Part shown: positions 14,890 to 20,858 of the stretch, piece by piece
Numbering within the stretch: the first letter of the stretch is position 1
How the letters are laid out: each line of letters starts with the position of its first letter
NCBI GenBank assembly: GCA_003343995.1
Contig: QAKE01000060.1
Location: 1 to 20,858 of the forward strand
Origin: Bacillota bacterium
GTDB taxonomy: Bacteria > Bacillota > Clostridia > Christensenellales > Borkfalkiaceae
Direction: 5' to 3'
DNA: 20,858 nucleotides
The notes under the pieces: model-generated
Told to the model about the DNA's origin: nothing
Database searches by the model: none
The model's input: the letters and a program-made list of their open reading frames with translations, nothing else
Made by a program: the position numbers and the translations under genes

Positions 14890-15681
14890 ATGAGCGAATC
14901 GATGATCTTCGTCAGCTATCCGAAATGCCTCGAAAAGGAAAAAGCCCCCGCCTTTGCCGACATCAACCCGTTATTCGTCGGTTACGAACGCTGCGAAAAG
15001 GGGCACGCATTCGGCCCCGCTATCCGATCGTATTATCTGATCCACTTCGTATCGGAAGGCACGGGCACGCTTTTCGCCGACGGCAGAACGTGGACGGTGA
15101 ACGCGGGGGAAATGTTCGTGATTTACCCCGACGAGGCGACTTCCTACGCCGCCGATCTCCGCCATCCGTGGACGTATTGCTGGGTTGCCTTCGACGGCAG
15201 ATACGCCAAACGCTTCGATTCGGCGGAAAACAGGGTGTATAAGGTGTCCGATTTGTATTTCAACAGGATAAAGGAGCTTACCGACAATTGCAAAACCGCA
15301 AACGCGGATTTTGTGATCGCCCTGCTGTACAACCTGATTTACGAGCTGTTCCGCGAGGAAAAAAACAACGCCGATCACGTGGAAACGATAAAAAACTACA
15401 TCGAAAGCAACTACATGAAGGATATTACGGTGGAACAGATCGCCCGCGTCGTCTATCTCGACAGGCGGTACATCGGCAGAAAATTCAAGGAAAAAACCGG
15501 CACCACCATACAAAATTATTTGATTACCGTAAGGCTCGCCAACGCCGCCAAATTTTTAAGCGCGGGTTACAGCGTAACGCAGAGCGCGAACATGTGCGGC
15601 TACCGCGACGTGTTCAACTTTTCCAAAATTTTCAAAAAACATTTCAACGCGCCGCCGAAAAACTATAAAAAGAACGGCTGA
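14890..15681 (+). CDS. AraC-family transcriptional regulator
   Basis: 263 residues. Residues about 15-140 form the cupin-like AraC ligand-binding domain (IHFVSEGTGTLFADGRTWTVNAGEMFVIYP, then WTYCWVAFDG). Residues about 165-260 carry the double HTH: KNYIESNYMKDITVEQIARVVYLDRRYIGRKFKEKTG and the second helix pair SVTQSANMCGYRDVFNFSKIFKKHFNAPPKNYKK, the PROSITE-like AraC signature. ATG preceded by AAAGGAG. It is divergent from the GH4 alpha-galactosidase with promoters back to back, so the simplest reading is a sugar-responsive activator of that gene. Confidence 0.95.
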   Translation: MSESMIFVSYPKCLEKEKAPAFADINPLFVGYERCEKGHAFGPAIRSYYLIHFVSEGTGTLFADGRTWTVNAGEMFVIYPDEATSYAADLRHPWTYCWVAFDGRYAKRFDSAENRVYKVSDLYFNRIKELTDNCKTANADFVIALLYNLIYELFREEKNNADHVETIKNYIESNYMKDITVEQIARVVYLDRRYIGRKFKEKTGTTIQNYLITVRLANAAKFLSAGYSVTQSANMCGYRDVFNFSKIFKKHFNAPPKNYKKNG

Positions 15682-15730
15682 GCGTTTCACCCGTGCGTAT
15701 TTTTTTGCGGCGAAGGCAATATACTTTACC

Positions 15731-16708
15731 GTGAAACAAGCTGTATTAAAACATAAAAACGCCCTTTTTTCCCTGCTCGCGGTGCTGGCGATGGCGATTT
15801 TCGCCCTATCTTCCGAAACGTACGCCGCCGCAACCCTCGACGGGATAAAACTGTGGGCGTTCAACATCGTGCCGAGCGTATTCCCCTATTTCGTGCTCAC
15901 CGCCCTTCTGACCTCCCTCGGCAGCGCGGCGCGCCTCGCCTCGAAGTGCTCCGCGCTGACAAAACGGCTCTTCGGCTGCGGCGGCATGAGCGGGTACGCC
16001 TTTTTTATCGCGGCGGTATCGGGCTATCCCGCGGGCAGCAAAATCACCGCGGAATTGTACTTAAAACGCCTCGTTTCCCGCGAAGACGCCTATAAAATGA
16101 GCGGCTTTTGCGCCGCGGCCTCCCCTCTTTTCATTCTGGGAACGACGGGCGCGATGCTGCTCAAAAACCGCGCGGCGGGGCTGGCGATTTTATGCGCGCA
16201 CCTTTTTTCGGTCCTATTCACCGCCTTTCTTCTGCGCGGCAAAAGAAAGACCGTTGACGACGCGCCCCCTTCCCCGCCCGCGGCGGGGAACGCCGACAAC
16301 ATGTTATACGAGGCGGTGTACGACAGCGTGATTTCCCTGCTCGTGCTCGGCGGCATCGTAACGGTGTATTTCGTGCTCATCCGCATGCTGGAAAACTGCG
16401 GCGCGTTCTATCTGCCCGTCAGGCTGTTCACCCTGATTTTCGGCGAGGAAACGCTCGCCCGCGGGTTCGTTTACGGGCTGGTGGAGTGCACGGCGGGCGT
16501 GAGCTGCGCGGCAAATTCCCTTTCGACGCTGAAAATACCCGCCGTGGGGTTTCTGATCTCCTTCGGCGGGCTTTCGGTGATGACGCAGTCGCTTATCTTT
16601 TTGAAAAAAGCCAAAATAAAAACCGCGCGCTTTTTTCTTTCCAAACTGCTGCACGCGGCGTTTACCTTTATTATTTTGTTTTTCTTAACGCTTTTAATGC
16701 CGCTTTGA
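15731..16708 (+). CDS. ylbJ: YlbJ-like sporulation / Gate-domain membrane protein
   Basis: 325 residues, about eight hydrophobic segments. Two copies of the nucleoside-transporter gate motif are visible: AVSGYPAGSKITAELYLKRL (about 96-115) and LVECTAGVSCAANS (about 248-261), the pattern of YlbJ/SpmA-like proteins. YlbJ is needed for spore cortex in Bacillus and related gate proteins occur in many Clostridia. The GTG at 15731 is the only start that keeps the first membrane helix; no good Shine-Dalgarno precedes it (GAAGG is 14 nt away), but TATACT ends 5 nt before it. Its 3' end overlaps coaD, on the other strand, by 38 bp. In Bacillus ylbJ also neighbours coaD and rsmD. Confidence 0.85.
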   Translation: MKQAVLKHKNALFSLLAVLAMAIFALSSETYAAATLDGIKLWAFNIVPSVFPYFVLTALLTSLGSAARLASKCSALTKRLFGCGGMSGYAFFIAAVSGYPAGSKITAELYLKRLVSREDAYKMSGFCAAASPLFILGTTGAMLLKNRAAGLAILCAHLFSVLFTAFLLRGKRKTVDDAPPSPPAAGNADNMLYEAVYDSVISLLVLGGIVTVYFVLIRMLENCGAFYLPVRLFTLIFGEETLARGFVYGLVECTAGVSCAANSLSTLKIPAVGFLISFGGLSVMTQSLIFLKKAKIKTARFFLSKLLHAAFTFIILFFLTLLMPL

Positions 16709-17165
16709 TGTCCTTTTCGATTTCCTTCGGCACATAGGGGGAAATATCCGCCCCCGCGTTGATGAGCATGCGGATCGACGTGGAGGAAATGTGCGTTTTA
16801 TTGAGCGAGGACGGCAGATAGACCGTGATGAGCTCGGGGTACATTTCCTGATTGTAATAAAACATGTTGGTTTCGTACTTGAAATCTTCTGCGTTGCGGA
16901 TGCCGCGCACGTTGACGGCGATGTTTTTTTCCCGCATGAAATCGACGAGCAGTCCGTCGGAGTGCTCCACCACCACCCGCTTTTCTTCTTTGAATATTTT
17001 CCGAATGAACGCCGCCCTCGTTTCGCCGTCGAAGAGCGGCGTTTTATCGTGGTTGTTGAGCACGGCGACGTGCACTTTGTCGAACATTTTCAGGCATTTT
17101 TCCACCACGTCCCTATGCCCCACGGTAAAGGGATCGAAGGTTCCCGCAAACACGCATTCTCTCAT
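16671..17165 (-). CDS. coaD: Pantetheine-phosphate adenylyltransferase (PPAT)
   Basis: 164 residues. The nucleotidyltransferase motif TVGH (14-17) sits in FAGTFDPFTVGHRDVV, and NVRGIRNAEDFKYE and HISSTSIRML are the other family signatures. It makes dephospho-CoA from 4'-phosphopantetheine and ATP, the penultimate step of CoA synthesis. Two ATGs compete: the one at 17171 overlaps the rsmD stop (ATGA) but its GGAG is only 1 nt away; the one at 17165 is 7 nt from that GGAG and is preferred. Directly follows rsmD, as in most Firmicutes. Converges on ylbJ with a 38-bp overlap of coding ends. Confidence 0.96.
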   Translation of the reverse strand: MRECVFAGTFDPFTVGHRDVVEKCLKMFDKVHVAVLNNHDKTPLFDGETRAAFIRKIFKEEKRVVVEHSDGLLVDFMREKNIAVNVRGIRNAEDFKYETNMFYYNQEMYPELITVYLPSSLNKTHISSTSIRMLINAGADISPYVPKEIEKDIKAALKALRKTK

Positions 17166-17167
17166 CG

Positions 17168-17698
17168 TCATTCTCCTTTCGCTTTGAAAAAAGTAAGCAC
17201 CGCGCGCCCGTAGCGCCGCTCGTCGTACGCGATGAGCTTGGAAATTTCCCCCGCGAACGGCTCTTCATGCTCGTACACGGCTACGCCGTTTTCCGCCAAC
17301 ACGCCCCGCGCGCCGATGATTTCCAGCGCCTTTTTCCCGCTGTCGGAGGCATAGGGCGGATCCAAAAAGATCACGTCGAATTTTTCTTCCGTGCGGGCGA
17401 GAAAGTCCTCCGCGCGAACGCGCGTCACCTTCGCCGATATGCCGAGGCGGGCGAAGTTTTCCTCCGCGATCTTCGCGCTCTTTTCGTCGCAGTCCAAAAA
17501 CGTGCTTTCCGCCCCGCGGGATATCGCCTCTATCCCCACCGCGCCGCTGCCGCAGAACGCGTCTAAAAAACGGGCGTTCGGCTTTATGCGCAGAATGTTG
17601 AACAGGCTTTCCCTCGTTCTGTCCGCCGTGGGGCGCACGCGTTCGCCTTCGAACCCGACGAGCTTTCTCGAACGGAATTCTCCGCCGATCACCCTCAT
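17168..17698 (-). CDS. rsmD: 16S rRNA (guanine(966)-N2)-methyltransferase RsmD
   Basis: 176 residues. MRVIGGEFRSRKL and RPTADRTRESLFNIL at the N-terminus, the SAM-binding FLDAFCGSGAVGIEAISRGA, and the catalytic DPPY (in FLDPPYASD) together identify RsmD. It methylates G966 (E. coli numbering) of 16S rRNA during small-subunit assembly. Start ATG overlaps the upstream stop as ATGA, so translation is coupled within the alr-coaD operon. Confidence 0.96.
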   Translation of the reverse strand: MRVIGGEFRSRKLVGFEGERVRPTADRTRESLFNILRIKPNARFLDAFCGSGAVGIEAISRGAESTFLDCDEKSAKIAEENFARLGISAKVTRVRAEDFLARTEEKFDVIFLDPPYASDSGKKALEIIGARGVLAENGVAVYEHEEPFAGEISKLIAYDERRYGRAVLTFFKAKGE

Positions 17699-18411
17699 CT
17701 TTTCTTCGCCTTTTTCACCTTGCGGCGCTTATTGTACTTGGCGTTTTCGCGCACTACTTCCTCCACGGGCTTTTCCCCCATCACCCGCTTGCCGCCGCCG
17801 TAAATGACGGCGTTGGTCCTTTTGATGCGGTCGTTCTGCTTTTTCACCTTGCCCGCGCCCATCGTGTAGGCGACGTGAATGAGCACGATGTTGACGACGA
17901 CGGCGTACAGCACCCAATACACGCTGGCGCTCGCCGAAAACAGACTGCGCACCGGCAGGAAAAACGCGCCGTAGGTAAAGCCGATGGCGGTGATCATCGA
18001 CGTGCTTTCCGAGCCGCAGATATCTAAAATCGCTTGAATCAGCAGCATGACGAGCAGGGGCGCGGAGGCGAACAGCCCGATGTATACGCCCTTATACTTG
18101 CCGTATTCCGAAACGCGGTCGAAATCGTAATAATCGCCCGTTTCCATGATCACGCGGCGCTTGATGTCGTTGGCGTGCTTGAGCTTGGCGGCGGTTTCGC
18201 CCGATTTGAAAACCATCATGAACACCACCACGCCGTACAAGCCGAGGTTGAGCACGAACAGCACGCCCTGCAGCCACAAAAGGGGGTTCACCCCCGTTTC
18301 CTCCGCCTTCTGCGCGCCGATCATGGTGATCGCCACCGCCGTGACCATCGTCAAGATGGTGTAAACCCAGATAACCCACGTTTCCTTAAAAAGATACTTA
18401 ACCGTTTTCAA
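17695..18411 (-). CDS. Uncharacterised five-helix membrane protein in the alr-coaD operon
   Basis: About 238 residues from a TTG at 18411, chosen because GGAG (18422-18425) stands 10 nt upstream and because an earlier TTG at 18480 would lie 80 bases inside the cyclo-ligase gene. Five hydrophobic segments: TWVIWVYTILTMVTAVAITMI, LWLQGVLFVLNLGLYGVVVFM, VYIGLFASAPLLVMLLIQAIL, MITAIGFTYGAFFLPV and YWVLYAVVVNIVLIHVAYTMG. The C-terminal tail is very basic (RRKVKKAKKR), probably cytosolic. I do not recognise the family. It overlaps both neighbours (cyclo-ligase by 14 bases, rsmD by an ATGA), so it is made together with CoA, folate and cell-wall enzymes. Start uncertain; existence quite sure. Confidence 0.78.
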   Translation of the reverse strand: MKTVKYLFKETWVIWVYTILTMVTAVAITMIGAQKAEETGVNPLLWLQGVLFVLNLGLYGVVVFMMVFKSGETAAKLKHANDIKRRVIMETGDYYDFDRVSEYGKYKGVYIGLFASAPLLVMLLIQAILDICGSESTSMITAIGFTYGAFFLPVRSLFSASASVYWVLYAVVVNIVLIHVAYTMGAGKVKKQNDRIKRTNAVIYGGGKRVMGEKPVEEVVRENAKYNKRRKVKKAKKR

Positions 18412-18952
18412 CCTGTCTTTTCTCCGTTCCTTTTTCCGTAACCGCAAAATCCAGCGGTATATCGGTGCTTTCGATTTCAAAATTTTTGGCGTATCTCTGC
18501 GCCGAAAAGCACACGCCTATCTTCACGCAGTCGTGCTCCGCGAAGAATCTGTCGTAATACCCCTTGCCGTACCCCACGCGATAGAGAGACTTGTCCGCCG
18601 CCAGAAGCGGCGCAATGCACACGTCTATTTTTTCCGCCTCTGCCGTATCGGCGGGCTCGGCGATGCCGTAGGCGTTGAGCGTCATTTTGCCGGAGATTTT
18701 CACCGCGAGCATTTTGCCGTTCACGATCTTCGGCACGTACACCTTTTTGCCGGCGTTGAGCAGGCGGGAAATGATGTTCGCCGTGGAAACCTCGCTCTTA
18801 AAGCTGAGATACACGAAGTAATGCGTATGCTCGGCAAATCCTTCGAGCGCGAAGAGATTTTCCTCGATTTTTTCCTGCGCCGCCTGTCTTACGGAGGGGA
18901 GCAGCCTGTCCCGTCTGGCGGAAAAGATCCGCCGCGCACGTTTTTTCTTCAT
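18398..18952 (-). CDS. 5-formyltetrahydrofolate cyclo-ligase
   Basis: 184 residues from ATG at 18952, preceded by GAAAGGGTG. The C-terminal signature VGYGKGYYDRFF (phosphate-binding glycine loop) is diagnostic, and the N-terminal KKKRARRIFSARRDRL plus FVYLSFKSEVSTANII fit the family. It turns 5-formyl-THF back to 5,10-methenyl-THF using ATP, a salvage/repair step of the folate pool. A 22-codon longer frame exists but overlaps alr more and lacks the ribosome-binding site. Start overlaps the alr stop (ATGA); coupling to alr is clear. Confidence 0.93.
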   Translation of the reverse strand: MKKKRARRIFSARRDRLLPSVRQAAQEKIEENLFALEGFAEHTHYFVYLSFKSEVSTANIISRLLNAGKKVYVPKIVNGKMLAVKISGKMTLNAYGIAEPADTAEAEKIDVCIAPLLAADKSLYRVGYGKGYYDRFFAEHDCVKIGVCFSAQRYAKNFEIESTDIPLDFAVTEKGTEKRQVENG

Positions 18953-19956
18953 CGGATATACACCCTTTCGCAGCGGTTCGCCGCGCCGCACAAAAGTTCG
19001 TACGTGATGGTGCCGCATTCCCGCGCCTTTTCTTCCAGATTTTCCAGCACGTCGATTTCTTCGAACGCCCCCTCCGCCGCCGAAAGATCCATGCAGCGGT
19101 TGTTAAGCAGCGCGCCGCTCTTTTTTCTCGGCAATCCGTCGGCGTATCCGTAGCGGAACACGCTCGCCGTGCAGTCCTTTTTCAGCGGCTCCGCGCCGTA
19201 TAACAGCCGTTCCCCCGCCTTTAACGGGCGCACCGCCACGACGGGCGCCTTCACCGACATGACGGGTTCTACGCGCACCCGATCGCTGTAAAACGGCGAA
19301 TAACCGTATAAAAGTATGCCGACGCGGCACATATCGAAGTGCTCGCCCGCAAGATACCCGCCGCTGGCGGAAATGTGGGCGATAATATCTTTATTATACA
19401 ATTTCACGCGGTTATATGCAAGCAAAAACGCGTCGCGTTGCGCGAAAAGCACGGCTTTTTCTTCCGGCGCGGCGAAATGGGAATAAATCCCCTCGAGCTT
19501 GAGGTGTTTGAATCTGCCGATATTCGCGGCGAGCGCCTCCGCGCCGTCGATATCCGCGCCGAGGCGGTTCATGCCGGTGTTCACCTTGATGTGAACGGAA
19601 ACGACGGCGTTGCGCTCCCGCGCCGCCGCGTTGAGAACGCCGAGCGTCTTCATGGAGGAAACGCTCGCCGTGAGGTTGTAGCGGGCAAAGAGGGGCGCGT
19701 CGCTTATAAACGGCTCGACGAGCACCAAAATCGGCTTATCGACGCCCGCCCGCCTCAGGCGCACGCCCTCCTCCGCCAGCGCGACGGAAAAGGAATCGGC
19801 AACGTCGTAAAGGGCGTTCGCGCATTCGACGTCCCCGTGCCCGTAGGCGTTGGCTTTTACGACGGCGTTGAAACGCGCGCCGTCCTTCAGCCCCGCTTTT
19901 ACCGCGAGGGCGTTTTGCCGCAGGGTTTGCAGATGGATAACGGCTTTGTTCAGCAT
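18949..19956 (-). CDS. alr: Alanine racemase
   Basis: 335 residues from the second ATG. The PLP lysine lies in AVVKANAYGHG (Lys34), the HFAAPEE and MNRLG segments follow, and the catalytic tyrosine region is RYGYADGLPR. It interconverts L- and D-alanine for peptidoglycan. The protein is about 40 residues shorter than most homologues, with an abbreviated C-terminal beta domain (ends CERVYIR). Start: TATAAT ends 6 nt before this ATG and no Shine-Dalgarno is present, so a leaderless message beginning here is likely; the first ATG at 19962 would overlap the promoter. First gene of the five-gene minus operon. Confidence 0.95.
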   Translation of the reverse strand: MLNKAVIHLQTLRQNALAVKAGLKDGARFNAVVKANAYGHGDVECANALYDVADSFSVALAEEGVRLRRAGVDKPILVLVEPFISDAPLFARYNLTASVSSMKTLGVLNAAARERNAVVSVHIKVNTGMNRLGADIDGAEALAANIGRFKHLKLEGIYSHFAAPEEKAVLFAQRDAFLLAYNRVKLYNKDIIAHISASGGYLAGEHFDMCRVGILLYGYSPFYSDRVRVEPVMSVKAPVVAVRPLKAGERLLYGAEPLKKDCTASVFRYGYADGLPRKKSGALLNNRCMDLSAAEGAFEEIDVLENLEEKARECGTITYELLCGAANRCERVYIR

Positions 19957-19962
19957 ACCCAT

Positions 19963-19968
19963 ATTATA
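19963..19968 (-). promoter_or_regulatory. -10 element of alr operon, leaderless geometry
   Basis: TATAAT on the minus strand, 6 nt before the chosen alr start. A weak -35-like TGGCTT lies 17 bp further upstream (19986-19991). The alternative is read-through from the stronger promoter at 20521-20549. Confidence 0.5.
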
Positions 19969-20041
19969 TGCCCCGAATTAAAATAAAGCCACTTTAAAAC
20001 GCCGACGGTAAAAAAACGCTTGCCCTTATTTTAAAATTACA

Positions 20042-20072
20042 AACGGCGGAAGCAAGGCATACTTCCGCCGTT
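20042..20072 (-). terminator. Terminator of the candidate RNA
   Basis: AACGGCGGAAG (20042-20052) pairs perfectly with CTTCCGCCGTT (20062-20072). On the minus strand the tail is TTTGTAATTTT, somewhat interrupted. The loop region (minus TGCCTTGC, 20052-20059) is complementary to GCAAGGCA at 20101-20108. Confidence 0.65.
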
Positions 20073-20426
20073 ATTCGATTTGATCTATTCAGTTTTACAC
20101 TGCCTTGCGGGGTGTTCCCGCGGCTGACGAAAGCAACCGCCGCCGCGCTTTTTTTTACCTGCAATGCATAACCGCAAACGATTGCGTTTTTTTCGGCTCC
20201 TCTACCGAATTTTTCCCTTTTTTGCATTGCGGCGCGCGAAACGCCTTGCCTTCCTGCGTTTGAAACCTTTTTCACACAATCCCGTAGCGGATTACGCCCT
20301 ATGCGAAGGCGGCAAGAAAAATATTCCGCATTTTTCTTTCGCCCGTTTTTTCAAACGTCTTTTTTTTCGATATCCAAGCGGACCGTCGGGCTGAATTTTT
20401 CCTTACGTTTTAAGCACCCGAAAAAT

Positions 20427-20468
20427 TTATGAGATTGAACTTGCCCGCTCCTTTTCGGTTTGGTTCAT
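20427..20468 (-). CDS. Possible 13-aa ORF MNQTEKERASSIS
   Basis: ATG at 20468, 8 nt after GGGAGG (20477-20482), opens 13 codons ending in TAA inside the first domain of the candidate RNA. SD and start codon both lie within the closing stem 20436-20442/20509-20515. The SD is good; the short length makes translation doubtful. Confidence 0.3.
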   Translation of the reverse strand: MNQTEKERASSIS

Positions 20469-20520
20469 CGGTCTGTCCTCCCGTTTCACGGCTTTTTGCC
20501 GTTCTCCTAAGTTCACCTGT

Positions 20521-20549
20521 ATTATAACCGATGAAAAACCGTTTGTCAA
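20521..20549 (-). promoter_or_regulatory. Perfect-consensus sigma-A promoter
   Basis: Minus strand: TTGACA (20544-20549), 17-bp spacer, TATAAT (20521-20526). This is the only promoter in the window that matches the consensus at every position, which suggests a strongly expressed transcript running leftwards into the 20041-20514 region. Confidence 0.88.
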
Positions 20550-20637
20550 TACCCTTTTTAAAAATTTTTGCAATTTTTTGTTTTTGTACAATGTGATTGC
20601 AACATAGAAGAAGCAGTCGCATTTTTTTATTTTAAAT

Positions 20638-20657
20638 TTTAAGTAAAGTTACTTAAA
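20638..20657. promoter_or_regulatory. 20-bp palindrome, candidate operator
   Basis: TTTAAGTAAAGTTACTTAAA: two perfect 9-bp arms around AG. Such symmetry and length fit a dimeric repressor site. It lies 14 bases before a 17-codon ORF on the plus strand. Confidence 0.5.
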
Positions 20658-20670
20658 TAAGGGGGCAAAA

Positions 20671-20724
20671 ATGTGTATTAAAATGTTTTACAAATTCAAG
20701 GACGTCAAAAAGCCTATTTTTTGA
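20671..20724 (+). CDS. Possible 17-aa ORF MCIKMFYKFKDVKKPIF
   Basis: ATG 5 nt after GGGGG (20661-20665), 17 codons, stop TGA inside the 3' arm of the terminator at 20698-20731. The region is A+T-rich, unlike the gene-bearing parts. It may be a remnant of a lost gene or a real micropeptide; no family is recognised. Confidence 0.3.
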   Translation: MCIKMFYKFKDVKKPIF

Positions 20725-20735
20725 TGTCCTTTTTT
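20698..20735 (+). terminator. Terminator behind the 17-aa ORF
   Basis: A 14-bp stem (20698-20711 with 20718-20731, one G-T pair) around a 6-nt loop, followed by a T run. Plus-strand orientation. Confidence 0.8.
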
Positions 20736-20799
20736 CATAAATAAATCGGGCAAATAAGGCGAAAAGACCGCGTGTCCGTTTTAGATAGCCGTGAGTGTC

Positions 20800-20847
20800 G
20801 GCGTTGTAGGCACTTCCCCTTTGATACAATCGCCGTAAGGCGTTGTA
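20800..20847. repeat. Two copies of GGCGTTGTA around a complementary arm
   Basis: GGCGTTGTA occurs at 20800-20808 and 20839-20847. TACAATCGCC (20825-20834) lies between and can pair with either copy (one bulged T). No gene is seen in 20741-20858. Confidence 0.5.
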
Positions 20848-20858
20848 AATAAAGAATC

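Larger units (their letters stand above)
20041..20514 (-). ncRNA. Candidate structured RNA of unknown family, about 470 nt
   Basis: Bounded by a perfect-consensus promoter (20521-20549) and a GC-rich terminator (20042-20072). No plausible protein gene spans it. Read on the minus strand from 20514 the sequence folds into successive stems. TGAACTT/AAGTTCA (20509-20515 with 20436-20442) encloses ACGGC-AAAAA-GCCGT. TCGGG/CCCGA encloses CTTA-AAACG-TAAG. AAGAAAAAT/ATTTTTCTT makes a 9-bp hairpin. AATCC/GGATT follows. AAACGC/GCGTTT comes next. GCAATGCA/TGCATTGC encloses two hairpins (TTCGG/CCGAA and CGCAA-TCGT-TTGCG). GCGGG-AACAC-CCCGC and CAGT/ACTG precede the terminator. I looked for the conserved cores of RNase P RNA, tmRNA, SRP RNA and common riboswitches and did not see them. 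It could also be a long leader of alr. Confidence 0.55.

Noticed and set aside
18953..19018. 22-codon N-terminal extension of the cyclo-ligase
   Set aside because: No ribosome-binding site and deeper overlap with alr; the ATG at 18952 has GAAAGGGTG upstream and a normal family start.
19994..20275. 93-codon frame (GTG start) on the minus strand
   Set aside because: It runs through the terminator hairpin and several RNA stems, has no ribosome-binding site and no protein-like composition; better explained as non-coding sequence.
20041..20514. RNase P RNA, tmRNA or SRP RNA
   Set aside because: The conserved GAGGAAAGTCC-type core of RNase P, the CCA-ended tmRNA acceptor, and the SRP GGAAGCAGC-type loop are not visible on either strand.
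20410..20622. 70-codon minus-strand frame
   Set aside because: It reads straight across the perfect promoter at 20521-20549 and has no ribosome-binding site.
20779..20790. GTTTTAGATAG, resembling the start of a Cas9 CRISPR repeat
   Set aside because: Only a short match; no repeated unit with spacers, and no cas gene in the window.

Overview
The window looks like the chromosome of a Gram-positive, spore-former-lineage Bacillota (Clostridia; a gut Christensenellales-like organism is my guess, not demonstrated). Reasons: a DUF1540 zinc-binding mini-protein, a BspA-type leucine-rich-repeat lipoprotein, a YlbJ-type sporulation membrane protein, and an almost complete but shuffled copy of the Bacillus ylbH-coaD-ylbJ-ylbM-ylbN-rpmF neighbourhood. 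Most genes are G+C-rich and packed. The serine recombinase at the left edge and the LRR lipoprotein are clearly A+T-richer, so they are probably acquired.

Layout. 1-1330: 3' part of a large serine recombinase, probably the right end of an integrated element, with an att-like inverted repeat behind it. 1339-3369: three minus-strand genes (small membrane protein, HAD phosphatase, DUF1540). 3504-5320: plus-strand pair rplI and a UPF0104/LPG-synthase-type membrane protein, translationally coupled. 5361-7111: an A+T-rich cassette with an LRR lipoprotein behind a long structured 5' leader, bounded by two identical 33-bp terminator sequences. 7306-10220, minus strand: pta-ackA and yceD-rpmF. 10371-11555, plus: tmcAL. 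11595-13165, minus: an XRE regulator and rarA. 13444-15681: divergent GH4 alpha-galactosidase and AraC regulator. 15731-16708, plus: ylbJ. 16671-19956, minus: a tightly overlapping operon alr, 5-formyl-THF cyclo-ligase, uncharacterised 5-TM protein, rsmD, coaD.

19963-20858 has no convincing protein gene. It does carry a perfect-consensus minus-strand promoter (TTGACA-N17-TATAAT), about 470 nt of nested-stem sequence and a terminator: the best candidate in the window for an undescribed structured RNA. Further right is a 20-bp perfect-arm palindrome followed by a 17-codon ORF that runs into a terminator.

Functional themes: acetate metabolism (Pta/AckA produce or consume acetate, and TmcAL next door uses acetate to modify tRNA-Met); ribosome and tRNA upkeep (L9, L32, RsmD, TmcAL); cell-wall and cofactor supply (Alr, CoaD, folate salvage); galactoside use (GH4 plus AraC). 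Three genes without a usable Shine-Dalgarno (rarA, alr, ylbJ) have a -10-like hexamer ending 5-6 nt before the start codon, which suggests leaderless mRNAs.
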